NCBI GenBank assembly: GCA_947650365.1
Contig: OX393552.1
Coordinates: 18,440,351 to 18,504,350 of the forward strand
Direction of reading: 5' to 3'
DNA length: 64,000 nucleotides
DNA from: Chamaelirium japonicum
Taxonomy: Eukaryota > Streptophyta > Magnoliopsida > Liliales > Melanthiaceae
Shown: positions 34,985 to 48,840 of the stretch, piece after piece
Layout of the letters: each line of letters opens with the position of its first letter
Numbering within the stretch: position 1 is the stretch's first letter
Made by a program: the position numbers and the translations under genes
The notes under the pieces: model-generated
The model's database searches: none
The model's input: the letters and a program-made list of their open reading frames with translations, nothing else
Told to the model about the DNA's origin: nothing

Positions 34985-35290
34985 ATTTGGGCTAAACGCA
35001 ATATACATCAAGATACAAAAATCTATATATAGAACTTGCGTAGAAATAATTTTTTTTTTTTAAAGAAACATTATCAGGAATAATCTTATCAGAGTCAAAC
35101 TGTTGTAAAATATTTAGTCTACAAGAATTTGGAGACATGACCCAAAATAAGATGGCAATAATTGTGGTATAATCCAATAATCAATTAGTGGTTATGCTAA
35201 AAAGTCTTAATAGATTCAATTATCCAAATGTTATTTCCATAATATTCAAAACCTATATGGGCTATGCTGTACCCATGTAGTTTTGTTAAA
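34985..35290 (+). repeat. Diverged direct repeat, partner of about 31130-31500
   Basis: Second copy of the repeat noted at 31130. It ends just before the TGTTATGCCCG start of the putative solo LTR at 35303. Confidence 0.65.
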
Positions 35291-38259
35291 CAACTGATAT
35301 TTTGTTATGCCCGAGAAATCTGAAGATCGATCCCTGGGGTGTGAGGTGAGCAAAAGAGGGTTTTGGGTCTGGTCACTTAACTATGTCAATTAGAGTTCTC
35401 ACCGAGCTTCTATTTTGCTCTCACACATGGAAAGAAAGAAGGGGAGAAAGAAGAGAAGATATTTTAAGCTTGATTTTTATAAAAATATTTTATTAAAGAC
35501 AGATAAACCTAAATTTATCAACAGAGAAAAGACCAAGCTCGACCTTCAGAAGGGCTATACTCTTGGTATGAGTGACATGTCGACGCCACTACATACCGAT
35601 AGAAGTTCCTCTAAAGGAGCTCGAGGCTTAAGCCTCCGACAGCGAGCTAGGAATCTCATCCACTCCCTGACACTTAGTACACTGGTTTATAGGTCCTATC
35701 TACTTGGCTAGTCAATTAGGTCATTTAAAAACTTATATTTCTATCGTGAGCTATCCTAGGCTTGGGGCCTTGAGGAGAGTCATACCTAAAAGAATTTTAG
35801 CTGTATTGCCACTAACTACCACAAAATACTAAAACTAGATAATTCTAATAATAATCCACTCGATTACATTGCTAGAAAACCACGTAACTACATACCAAAA
35901 TAAAAACTATCTCTGGCTTACCAATAATAACCACTCGATTACACGACTGCAACCCTAAAACTATCTCTGGCCTACCACTGCTACTCCTGAACCTCCATAC
36001 CTGCAGGAGAGTCTATTAGTGGGAAAAAGTAGCCCACAATAGAAAATTAGGAGATTAGTTAAATTAATGGCTAGTGACATCTTAGTAGCCTTTAATAATA
36101 TAAGACAACCAAATAAGTCAAAGTTTACAGATAGACCTACAACAATCTACATTCTCATACAATTCCTACTGTCTCTAGGTTGTTTAATATAAAGTTCATT
36201 CAATATTAAATAAAAATCTAGTTTTCATCTATCATGATGTGAACCCCGTATATTTTGTACATCCTGCCCCCGATCGGGCATTACTATAGGGCCTTTTATT
36301 TTGATGTAGAGGCCCAACTCTTTCATCGTGCATCTATTACCATCTTGCACAAATACACCCCGATGATTGTAAGAGATTTCCCGTTTTTCACGGTGGAGCT
36401 ATACCGCCCAACTTGTTTTACTTTAGGGGCTTCAACTATCCTGGGACAGGGTTGCTAGGCCAATCCCTATTATAGAGAGCTACTCCTATTGGCTTTACCA
36501 CAACCCTTGCCCGTAACCGCTAACCTACTAATCTTCGGCTGTGCACACAGGGTGGTTCACAGCCCTTGCGTGCACGGGATCCCTACCTTCTTACAAGGTA
36601 GATTATCATAATCATAGCCATACAGTTATTGAAAAGACTATATAGTGATTAATCGGTTTCGCCGTTTTACCTCGCGATTCGCATCGTACTCACAACCCAT
36701 GCATCACATGATATATAAAAATAAACACTCCGCCGGGGCCCAATTTAGGTATGATCCCCACACTCCTACCAAAAGGGCGGGGGCCACACTTGCTATTAGT
36801 TATTATTTTATTTAAATTAAGTTTAATTTAAGAGAATGCCTAATTACGGTGTCCATATAATTAAAAATAAAATTTATTATATGTTTAATGTTTTAAAGCA
36901 TGCGTTGCTGGACTTACGACTCCGCATGCAAGGAGGGGTCCACATGACCACTTGCGACGATGCCCGACGGGATCTGCATGCAGTATCATGGACACCAACC
37001 CTAGTTGTTCTTATTTCCCACTATCAAAGAACACAAGAAGGGAAGTAGATGTCACCTGGTTGGTGAGCACGGGCTTCTGCTAGGCAACCTCCGCTCCGTC
37101 AAACACACACAGCGGGCCTATGGTTATTGATTGCTATCGAGTAACACTGGTTTAGGCCCGAGTTAGTCGAGTCGAGAAATTTAGGCATCATCGGACGTCG
37201 GTCTACTGGCACACAAAATGATGCTACAGTCTCGATTAGTCGGCATTGCTGATGCGAAGAGTCTAAGGTCCAATTATACTAATCTGACTAAGCGGTTGTT
37301 GCCACTAGCATGCAATTATACTACGAGGGGCCTTCCACATCACCACCAAGGTGTGCATCGGTAGGGTCAGGAATAGGCAAGGTTCGGGTTTGACTCGTCA
37401 TCCACCCGAGATACCCTCGAGCTAAGTGAAGATACGAGAATCAATATAATGGCGGATTGATGGATATTACCAAGTCTAAACTATGATCAAACTTAACTAA
37501 CATGTCTCGTCCGGTCGTGTCCTAAAATGGGTAGGGTCGACATAGAGGGGGTAATGGCCACTACGAGTGGGGAAATCAATGACCGACATATCGGCTCATG
37601 ACATCGTGCACAACGACCCGATGGGTTTGTACACGAAACAAGGTAGGGCAAGGCTAGGGGCTAAGTTCACGGCCAAGGGGCCTATTGACAATCGTCGATG
37701 CCCTGAGGTTGTTCACATGGATCGACTTAATCACCTAGCAATGTCGGAGTTGCATCCGCACAAAACAATTTATGTGGTGTTCATGGGTAGTGCCGACGTC
37801 GAGGTAGGCATGGCTCGAAGATATCGGCTCACTACCTCGAGGTGAGAGCTCAAGACTCAGTCGAAACAACCATAACCGAATCGGCGAAAGAATTGAGATC
37901 ATCAACCATCAAGAGGTTTTCGCTGAATCGCAACACTTGGTGGGTCGGAAATGACAATTCAAGAGGGTTTAACTGGTTATGGCATGAGCTCCAAATGCCA
38001 GGCAATGTAGAAAGTTGATGGTTGTGATCAGCCACCACAGGGGTCGGGGGTCGTCGATGCATGTGTCTAGTGGTGGGGTGCTCATGATGGTCGGGTGTCG
38101 TCATTCAATCGTCGGCCACATGGCCGACGGCCATTACGTCGATAAAAACAAAGGGCAAACAAACATTAGGCTTGGCTCATTCAAAGGAAAAGAGCGAGGG
38201 GGAGGAGGGGAGAGAGAGAGATCAAAGGGGAGTGAGGGAGAGATCAGAGGGGGAAAAGA

Positions 38260-38261
<2 letters not shown>

Positions 38262-38332
<71 letters not shown>
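38262..38332. repeat. (GA)n microsatellite
   Basis: Pure GA run inside a broader G/A-rich region (38190-38700). The Arg-Glu open frames here are repeat artefacts. Confidence 0.95.
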
Positions 38333-38336
<4 letters not shown>

Positions 38337-38589
38337 GAGGGGAGTGAGGGAGAGATCGGAGGTGAGAGGGGGGTAGGACTGAGGAGAGGGAAAGAGGGAG
38401 GTCGGGTCTGAGTTTTTAAAGGGGGGAGGAGGCGGCGGTCGAGTATGGACGGATCAGGGTTGCCGGATTTTTAGGGATCCGGGTAAGGGGGAGATCAGAG
38501 GAGGAGAGGGAGAGGAGAGGGGGAGGTGATGGAAGAGAGGAGAGAGAGAGGGATCAGGATGGTGAAGTAGAGGGGGTGAGCGGCTGAGT

Positions 38590-38689
<100 letters not shown>

Positions 38690-39360
38690 CGGCTGGGTTT
38701 GGGTTGGGTTCGGGATTTTAGTTTTAGGTTTTATTTTATTTTATTTATGAGTTGTTGCACATATAGGTTTATGCTGGTGCATCTCGTGCGTCAGTTCATA
38801 GTCCGATGGCCTAGGGAATGATTGAAAATAAAAGGTGATCCAGCACGTTAGATCTCTATCCAACGACCAAGATTAAGAGAGAGATCGAGTGGAGTCATGC
38901 GGTGCCGACCTAGGATATCGGGATTCGAGATGACCCGATCGAATCAGATCGGTGCTTGGGTCATCATATCGGCCCTAGGTCGAACACCTAATTGGGTGTC
39001 GTAACATGGGTCGCATGACGACGGTTCTCTATAGGGACATATCCTGGTCGGCAATAGTAATACAATTAATAAGTAAATTGCTCTCACTTGTACGCGTAAC
39101 ACCCGTGCATACGCGAGCGCATGTCGCCACACGCACACACACCCCCCCCCCCCACATGTTTGAGCAATCTCACTGCCATTGCCATGTCGCCTTGCAACTT
39201 GGACCCGGGACCCATGGTCCGGTATAAATTCAAATCCAACAATGCATTGCATCCTCACCAACACTATTTCCAAAAATGCAACAATTAAGATTCCAAATAT
39301 TAATAATAAAAATATGTGTTGCCCTTAGCAAAAGTCAATCATAGAGTACCGGGCATTACA

Positions 39361-39571
39361 TCTTTATTTAACTTTGGGTACATTTTATGTTTTACAACAT
39401 CATGTGTGATTTTGTGATTATGAGTAGTTTCCCTTTAAAAAAATAAAATTTATTTTATTTAGGATACTTGTATATCTCTCTATATGATTTTTGTTTCTTT
39501 TTCATTCATTCGTTTTAATCATATTTAATTGCTAAACACTAGAATGCCCCCCCCCCTCGGTACGTTCCCTT

Positions 39572-39606
<35 letters not shown>

Positions 39607-40221
39607 TTGACTTTTGATTTCAACTGTACATCCAAATATTTTTAGCCAATTTTATCCTATTTTTTAGCTTCACTTTACTAATATTTTTTCTTTTTAATCC
39701 CTTGCTTTGGCACACATATATTAGTACATTGATTACGTTATTCCTTTTGTTTACTTTAATTCTTCTTATGTTCACTCTAAACAACAATAGACCCATGCAT
39801 CCCATGACTTATGGGGTTGATCTATCTTTTCCCTAAAAACAAATACATAGGACCCTTGGGTAAACAAATTGATATTTATTTTGAGATCATGTATAGTTTC
39901 TTTGTTCTCAGCTTTCCAAATATTTACCAAGTAACGACTCCATTTTTTAAAGGTAATGTTAGATGATTGCAAAATAACAATTTTAAGGATTGCCCATGAC
40001 ATGATGAGGGGAGAACCAAGTGTGAGCGTTCAAATATTGCATGTTTCATGACTTCTTGCCTTCGATGAAAGAAATACAAGAATCTGCTCACATTGCTAAA
40101 AATTAGACTTCAATATGGTGTAAACCGGTTATTAAGTTTATTTCAGAATTTGCTTCGCTGTTGTAGATGATCAATTGCTGCCTCTTGCTAGTTTTCAGAA
40201 CCGTCACCACTATTTCATTAA

Positions 40222-40304
<83 letters not shown>

Positions 40305-41081
40305 AATGTTGGGATTTAACTAGTTGATATATTATTAAATTTGCCTTGTATATCTATTCTAAGTGAACCCCTAGTGCCAATAGCTAGCTCAAGTATTGAT
40401 CAATATATATAAAGGATTATACATAGATTTTAAGCATTTCCTATTGTTATAATATATGCTTATTCATACTCTTTTATGAATAAATTATATTTATGGAGAG
40501 TACCAAAGTATGGCTGAATTATTAAAAATAAACGAAACCTTCAAAGTTATTGGTCTGAACTAGATTTCTAGACATCTGTTATATCATCACTTTGATCTTG
40601 TATAAAAATGATAAAGTTTTACACTATAATTTTTGCATTCTAATATGGCACTTGTTCCCAACCGTTCATTTGCCTATAAGTGGGGCATGACTGCAAGGGA
40701 GGACTACTAGGATGTAAAACTAGGCTAGTGAATCTGATGTACGAATAATATTTTTTGAAGGATTCAACTTTCAGAAAGAATCTTGATTACCTTACCACCA
40801 AAATATATTTTTTTAGGTAATTTGATTTATTCTTAACATTCAATTGTAAAACCAATGGTAAAGTTGAGCATTATGGTTCTTAAGACTTGCTCATGGGATT
40901 GTGATAAATAAATATAGCACTTGATCTATTATTCAATATCATGTGCATTCGATGTTTGTATAGAATCATGCAATTTTGTTATTCTGTATATTTCTGGAAT
41001 TGCAAGAAATGATGTGATTGTTTTGAAATCTTATAACATAAGCTCTAAACCCCTTGTATCTCTAAAATCCGGACTAGTAGA
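39361..41081 (+). repeat. Flank of the solo LTR containing a diverged direct repeat of 33010-34262
   Basis: From about 39600 to 41042 this non-coding AT-rich stretch aligns in order with parts of 31900-34262, with indels. It contains a (TA)n tract at 39573-39602 and a (GT)n-(GA)n tract at about 40223-40301. No gene. Confidence 0.65.
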
Positions 41082-41714
41082 TGTTGGAAAATAGCTTTTA
41101 GACAATATCTTCAATATGAAATTTCTTCCAATAATCTTAAACTAAAAATTCTTTACAAATTTCTTAAAGATGAAACTATTTTTTGTTTAGCATGAAGAGA
41201 TCACCAAGGCTTGAAGCACATATACGATACACTTTTTTTAAAGCGTCATTGGCCCCCATTACGCTGGAGTATGTTGACGGATCACTAACGAAGCGCTTCC
41301 AGAATTCAATAAGCCTTAGTGGGCCAACACTAGTGAGGTGCCCACGATAGGAACCGGCAACTCAGAACTTCTTGCTTAAAACTGAGAGCACAACGAGAGA
41401 AAACTTGGACAACAATTTCTTATGATTTCATAGTGCACTTGTCACTTGTCACTCGACACACATCAGAATGACTTCTTGCATTCCTTTATATAGACTCTTA
41501 ATAGTCATTAATGGGAATCTCAATAGTCTACCAATCATTGCTCTTGACTTTCAAGAGATAAACTTTTGGACTTCCCAAGATTTAATGTCTTTAATTCTCT
41601 TGAAACATTTGGCTTCCTCAAGGTCCAATATAATCACAATCTTTTGGTTTTTCAAGAGTCACCACCATTTAGGTTTCAATGTTCTTTCATTCATTATTGC
41701 TCAAAATTCTAACA
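41082..41714 (+). mobile_element. Possible copia-type solo LTR
   Basis: The segment starts TGTTGGAAAATAG and ends CAAAATTCTAACA; TGTTGGA...TCTAACA-like ends are usual for copia LTRs. A TATA-like box (ctttatatagact) lies about 405 bp in. The 5-bp flanks (GTAGA and ATCAC) do not match, and there is no partner LTR or coding part nearby, so the call is weak. Confidence 0.35.
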
Positions 41715-41925
41715 ATCACATGCTTTAAAAAATGAGATTTTTAAAAATAACAAAAGAAATAATCACATGCTTCAAAAAACAAGATTTTACCGATAACAAA
41801 ACAAATAGAATTTTAATTATATAATATTTTGTTTTTCTATTCAAGCAAATCCAATAGTATATATTGTCTAATCATTGATTTGCTCTTCTTACATACTCTA
41901 ACCATCTACTTGTCATTATGGCTCG

Positions 41926-41929
<4 letters not shown>

Positions 41930-41962
<33 letters not shown>
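41930..41962. repeat. (TA)n left border of the palindrome array
   Basis: About 16 TA units between unique sequence and palindromic element B. Confidence 0.95.
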
Positions 41963-41965
<3 letters not shown>

Positions 41966-42356
41966 GAATGGGATGCTGCCTATCAAAGCAGCATTTTTTG
42001 CTGCTTTGAAACATTGTTTGACCATCCTAGAAGTTTTGGAATTTGATGAAATTTGGTGAGGGTGTTGCCTAGGGTAAGATGATCATCCTCACAAATTTTC
42101 ATCAAATTCCAAAACTTCTAGGGGGTTCAAATGGTCGAAGCAAAATCAGTCGTCTGCAGTCACCGTTAAAATCTGCAGTATTTTGCTTCGACCATTTGAC
42201 CCTTTTAGAAGTTTTGGAATTTGATGAAAATTTGTGAGGATGATCATCTTACCCTAGACAACACCCTCACCAAATTTCATCAAATTCCAAAACTTCTAGG
42301 ATGGTCAAACAATGTCTCAAAGCAGCAAAAACGCTGCTTTCATAGACAGCATCCCG
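41963..42356. mobile_element. (TA)n-bounded palindromic element (copy B)
   Basis: A near-complete palindrome of about 394 bp with ends gggatgctgcctatcaaagc and gctttcatagacagcatccc. The end hairpin is caaagcagca...tgctgctttg. The core is the same as in copies A, E and F: gaagttttggaatttgatga and its complement around gatgatcatcctcac, in a double hairpin. Non-coding. The right side passes into (TC)n and (TA)n. Confidence 0.88.
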
Positions 42357-42358
42357 TT

Positions 42359-42424
<66 letters not shown>
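42357..42424. repeat. (TC)n-(TA)n microsatellite between elements B and C
   Basis: A CT run of about 13 units, then about 20 TA units. The same CT/GA-to-TA transition is found beside copies A, E and F. Confidence 0.95.
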
Positions 42425-42429
<5 letters not shown>

Positions 42430-42569
42430 GCTTGAATGCGGCATGCGGTAAGTGCGGCACCTACCGCATGCCGTCTGATGCACTGCTGTGTGCATGCGAT
42501 GCACGCAGCGCGTGCATCAGACGGCTGCGGTGCTGTGCCGCACGTACCGCATGCCGCAGCATAGCATGC

Positions 42570-42572
<3 letters not shown>
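42425..42572. mobile_element. Small (TA)n-bounded palindromic element without core (copy C)
   Basis: A 148-bp palindrome made of nested GC-rich hairpins: gcatgcggtaagtgcggcac on the left against the complement of gtgccgcacgtaccgcatgc on the right, with an inner gtctgatgcac/gtgcatcagac pair. It lacks the gaagttttgg core seen in its neighbours, so it consists only of end-hairpin type sequence. Confidence 0.85.

Positions 42573-42602
<30 letters not shown>
42573..42602. repeat. (TA)n between elements C and D
   Basis: About 15 TA units shared as border by two palindromes. Confidence 0.95.

Positions 42603-44648
<2,046 letters not shown>

Positions 44649-44694
<46 letters not shown>
44649..44694. 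repeat. (TA)n right border of the palindrome array
   Basis: About 23 TA units, followed by atgtatcaaccgc. That phrase resembles the end of element G (aatgtatcac), so a further truncated end may lie here. Confidence 0.9.
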
Positions 44695-44697
<3 letters not shown>

Positions 44698-45271
44698 GTA
44701 TCAACCGCTTGTCACATGGTTCCATGATGGTGGTTTGATAGCCATTAGTTGGGAGGGTGTAATTGTAGCAATATCATATCAGTCTAGCAACAATAGCTCA
44801 AAATTCTCAATCATCTCATTCAAAACCATCGAAACCGTGGGGCCTCGTAAGGCGGAAACTTCATTGGATCCAATCACGCAATGGTTGTCAAGCACAATAG
44901 TTTCTGCCATAAAGTTTAAGCATTGTGATCGGTGCTGCTCTTACCGATTACCAGTGGAGCCCACGCCCATGGGTTTATGGGGAAGTCTTGATATATATAA
45001 ACAATAAAAAGATTTGAATAGAACATTCAAATTGTTTAGAACTAGAACTTGAATTCAAAGTTTCCCTTCACAATAACTTTGACTTGAATCCCCGTTATTT
45101 CTCCCTCCACATTGCTTGACTTGAATCCCTCCTCTCCTTGTCCAAATCCACAGCCCCCCACCAAGGAAGCCTTCCATGGTCTCCTCACTTGTCCTAAATA
45201 ATAATATTATTATGTGCCAATAAAGAAATGAAATATATTAATTATGGTGGGGGTGTCTTTATAAAAAAAAA
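44695..45271. other. Non-genic stretch, nothing recognised
   Basis: About 580 bp with no coding signal or terminal repeats beyond the possible truncated palindrome end at 44695-44710. Confidence 0.55.
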
Positions 45272-45522
45272 AGATAAATTACACTTTGCCCCCTAAAGTT
45301 TAGCTCAAAAACACTTAACCCCTTGTAGTTTATTTTGTTTTAAATCACTCTCTAAAGTTTGAAATCTTGGCAGAATACCCCTTATGTCAACCACTTAAAT
45401 TTCTCATTTGATAAATTTTTATCTGATCAAAACTAAATTGAAGGGAAAAATGTAGTTTTTTAACTAAAAAAGGGTTAAGTGTTCTTGAGTTAAACTTCAG
45501 GGGGCAAAATGTAATTTGTCCT
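45272..45522. mobile_element. MITE with about 50-bp terminal inverted repeats
   Basis: Left end agataaattacactttgcc and right end ggcaaaatgtaatttgtcct are inverted repeats that continue inward (aaagtttagctcaaaaacac on one side, tgttcttgagttaaactt on the other). About 250 bp, non-coding. The shared word tttgcccc with the Mutator-like MITE family may be chance. Confidence 0.75.
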
Positions 45523-45530
45523 AAAAAAAA

Positions 45531-46611
45531 GGGAAATATTATTCATACCCCATAAATCTGTAATTAGCCCCCATTTCCAACGAACTTGAATACACCCCAT
45601 ATTTTTTTTTCATACCCCATTCCTATCCCAAAAATACCCTTCACCCTTACACCCCACCTTCAATACACCCCAGTTAAATGGCCCGCCCCAACTTAATTAT
45701 ACCCCAATCAAACACATACCCCCTTAAATATACCCCAATTATATGCACTCTTGAATACACCCCACTCTTAAATAAACCCATGCACAAGTAGAGCTGCAAC
45801 TTTGGCGGGCCAACCTGAACCCAACCCGAACCCAATCCGAATTTGGGCGGGCTAATCCGAGCCCAACCCGAATCATTTCTCCTCGACCCGACAGGACCCG
45901 ACACGAAGTTAGCGGGTCTGGGTCAAGGCTAAACGGGTTCTGGTCGTAAACGGGTCGACACGATAGATCCGTTTATTAAACGGGTCGGGTCCGGGTTTAG
46001 GGTCTGGACACGGTAGACCTAGGAAGACCCGTTTAGTATTCAATAGGTCATGTCGGGTCGGGTCTACCAGCAATCCGATACTATAATATATAAAACCAGT
46101 GGGTTTTTCGGGTCAGGTCGGGTCAAGTCGGATTGGGTCGAATCGGGTCAACTGAATAGATCTGGGTGGTAAACGGGTCTTATCAGGTCTTATCGTGTCT
46201 ACCTGTTTATTAGCGAGTCGGGTACGGGTTTAGGATCTAGACACGATTAGTTAAACGGGTCGGGTCCGGGTCTAGGGGTTTTGGACACGACACGAAACTA
46301 GACACGACACGAACCCGACACGACTCATTGCCACCCCTAGCTGCAACTTGGGCGGGCCAACCCGAACCCAACCCGACTATGGGCGGGTTAACCCGAACCC
46401 ACCCCGCACAACCCGACGGGTTGGCCGTGGGCTAAGTTTAAACGAACATTGGGTTGGGTTGGGGTACAAAAGACGCTGAGCAGGGGCTTTGGGGTTTGGG
46501 GTATAAAAAAAAGGGCATTGTTGGTATTAAAGGATTGTTGAGTAAGTTATTGAGAAACGCTAGGGATACAGGGGCTAATTACAGATTTTTGGGGTATGAA
46601 TAAAATTTCCC
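45531..46611. mobile_element. Composite MITE with hAT sequences nested inside, copy 2
   Basis: Paralogue of 20391-21410: ends GGGAAATATTATTCATACCC and complement, the same internal order, and the same nested TAGGG-type hAT material. This copy lies in an A tract (8 A before, 10 or more A after), while copy 1 lies in T tracts. The nested TGGCAAT-family hAT has lost its left end here. Between about 45800 and 45886 there is extra GGGCGGG-rich sequence absent from copy 1. Confidence 0.8.
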
Positions 46612-47122
46612 AAAAAAAAAAGATTACTAACATGCATCAAAGTATCAAACTTGAAGGACTACGGACCCATCTGTTGCTGTCCTAATTAGAAGTTAGAGCT
46701 AATCGAAGTGTGGCACAGCCCGTAATTAAAAGCTTTTCAGTTATTTTAGTTCAAACCGAACACTTATTTTATTCGGTGATTTTTGTTTTTATCTAAATTC
46801 GCTTTGATTCGTGTGTCACCCCTTCTCTTCTCCTTCCTCTCTCATCTCTCTCTCTCTCTCTAGATTTCTCATTTGGTTCCGACCAAAACCCTAATCCCTG
46901 GATTGATTGCCGATCTCGCGACCGGAATCCGACCGGAGATCGGCCGTTGGGACGATCCCGGCGAACTGGAACCCCCGCGGGCTGCCGGTACTCCCGCGGA
47001 TTATTCGGCTTCCGGGGGCCCCGTCATGGCCTCTCTCTCCCTTCCGACGCTGGTCTCGAATTAGGGTTCCGGCGCCCCCTGGATTGGTCCGCCGCCCGTG
47101 ATCTAGGGTTACGGCCCCGGCC
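46612..47122 (+). promoter_or_regulatory. Promoter region and 5' leader of the PP2A B' gene
   Basis: A (CT)n tract at about 46843-46861 and a telo-box-like word (aaaccctaatccc, about 46885) lie in what is probably the promoter-leader transition. From about 46900 the sequence becomes GC-rich and runs into the coding exon. No TATA box was judged convincing; CT-rich (Y-patch) promoters without TATA are common in plants. Confidence 0.5.
47026..47064 (+). CDS. Upstream ORF in the PP2A B' leader (12 codons)
   Basis: ATG at 47026 opens MASLSLPTLVSN and stops at TAG 47062-47064, 58 nt before the main ATG at 47123. It would lie in the 5' leader if transcription starts near the CT tract. It could reduce main-ORF translation; nothing shows that the peptide itself matters. 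Confidence 0.35.
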   Translation: MASLSLPTLVSN

Positions 47123-48310
47123 ATGTTCAACAAGATCATAAAGCGCGGGGGCCGCAAGGTCCCCAAGTCCGACCCCAACGAGCCCACCGTGTTCCCCTTC
47201 GGCGCCTCCGCCGCGTACCGCAGCGCAGCGGCCGCCTCCGGCGGCCCTGTCGTCTCCGCCTCCAACGTCACCGTCAACCACGCCTCCCGCGCTGCCTCCT
47301 CCTCCGCCGCCACCTCCCAGACACTGCAGCCGCCGCCGTCCGCCGCGGCGACCGAGGCCCTTCCCCTCTTCCGCGAGGTACCCGGCCCCGACCGGCAGGC
47401 CCTCTGCGTCCGCAAGCTCCAGATCTGCTCAGTGGTATTCGACTTCTCCGACACCCTCAGGAGCGCCCGCGAGAAGGAGGCCAAGCGCCAGACCCTCGTC
47501 GAGCTTGTCGACTTCGTCCAGTCCGGCTCCGGCCGTCTCGCCGAGCCCGTCCAGGAGGAGCTCGTCCGCATGGTCTCCGCCAACGTCTTCCGCTGCCTCC
47601 CCCCGGCCTCCCACGAGAACACCGGCGGCGCCGACAACGCCGACCCCGAGGAGGAGGACCCCTTCCTCGACCCCGCCTGGCCCCACCTCCAGCTCGTCTA
47701 CGAGCTCCTCCTCCGCTACATCGTCTCCTCCGACACCGACACCAAGGTCGCGAAGCGCTACATCGACCACTCCTTCGTCCTCCGCCTCCTCGAACTCTTC
47801 GACTCCGAGGACCCCCGCGAGCGTGACTACCTGAAGACCATCCTCCACCGAATCTACGGCAAGTTCATGGTCCACCGCCCCTTCATCCGCAAGGCCATCA
47901 ACAACATCTTCTACCGCTTCATCTTCGAGACCGAGCGGCACAGCGGGATCGGGGAGCTGCTCGAGATCCTCGGCAGCATCATCAACGGGTTCGCGCTGCC
48001 GATGAAGGAGGAGCACAAGCTGTTCCTCGTCCGGGCCCTCATCCCGCTGCACAAGCCCAAGTGCGTCGGGATGTACCATCAGCAGCTCTCCTATTGCATC
48101 ACCCAGTTCGTCGAGAAGGACTACAAGCTGGCGGACACAGTTATTAGGGGGCTGCTGAAGTACTGGCCGGTTACCAACTGCCAGAAGGAGGTGCTGTTCC
48201 TTGGGGAGTTGGAGGAAGTCCTTGAGGCGACGCAGCCGTCAGAATTCCATCGCTGCATGGTTCCTCTGTTCAAGCAAATCGGGCGCTGTCTCAACAGCTC
48301 TCATTTCCAG
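47123..48310 (+). CDS. PP2A B' (B56) regulatory subunit, exon 1
   Basis: B' subunits select substrates and location for the PP2A core enzyme. ATG 47123 opens 396 codons ending in NSSHFQ before a GT donor (48311). The N-terminus [16 protein letters not shown] resembles the B'alpha/beta group, not the gamma/zeta or theta groups. Residues 20-85 are a low-complexity Ala/Ser/Pro region. The HEAT-like B56 core starts near 90 and has the family motifs [34 protein letters not shown] and [17 protein letters not shown]. The codons are strongly G/C-ending. No signal peptide or membrane segment. The frame reads on past the donor for 15 codons, which is intron read-through. Confidence 0.95.
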
Positions 48311-48409
48311 GTCGGTTGCCCAATTCTTCTTTTCTCGATTATAGTCTGCAATTGTTAATTTCTTAGCCTTAGCTTTTTATCATATGATTATGTATTTTAT
48401 GTTTGATGC

Positions 48410-48840
48410 TTAGTTGCTTAAGCTCGGCTTGGTTCTACTAATAATCGAACCGAGCCGATCGTTGGTCTGTTTGAGCTTGGTTCATTTATTAAGCCAGTCT
48501 AAACTCATGGCTTGGGCTTGGCTCAAGTAATAATCGAACAAACTTGAACGAGCCTTTATTGATCTTGTTCGTGAACTCTCCATATTTGATAAAAAAATTG
48601 GACTATATATATTAGACCTACACAAGTGTTTCATGACTCACGTGCCTATTCATGATCCCTAAACAAACCTGTCTGTGCGCCTAGCCAAGGTGAACTTTAT
48701 TCTGTTTGAGCTTGGCTTGTTTATTAAACGAGGTTAAACTCCAGGCTTGGGTTTGTCTCAATTAATAAACTTACAAACCCGAACGAGCTACTACAAAGCT
48801 TGTTCGCTAATTGTTCACGAAAGGCTTGGTTCATTCAGGG
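48410..48840. repeat. Degenerate hAT-like repeat (GAGCTTGGCTC words)
   Basis: Repeated phrases such as ctcggcttggttc, gagcttggttcatttattaa, cgaacaaacttgaacgagc and gttcgtgaa occur in both orientations. This is a common pattern of non-autonomous hAT-like elements in plant introns. Clear ends and a target duplication were not found. Confidence 0.4.

Noticed and set aside
46891-47637. 248-codon minus-strand frame over the PP2A leader and exon 1
   Set aside because: GC-rich antisense shadow with no recognisable domain.
47429-48079. 216-codon open frame antisense to the PP2A exon
   Set aside because: A shadow caused by the high GC of the B' exon; low-complexity Glu/Val/Gly content and no family resemblance.
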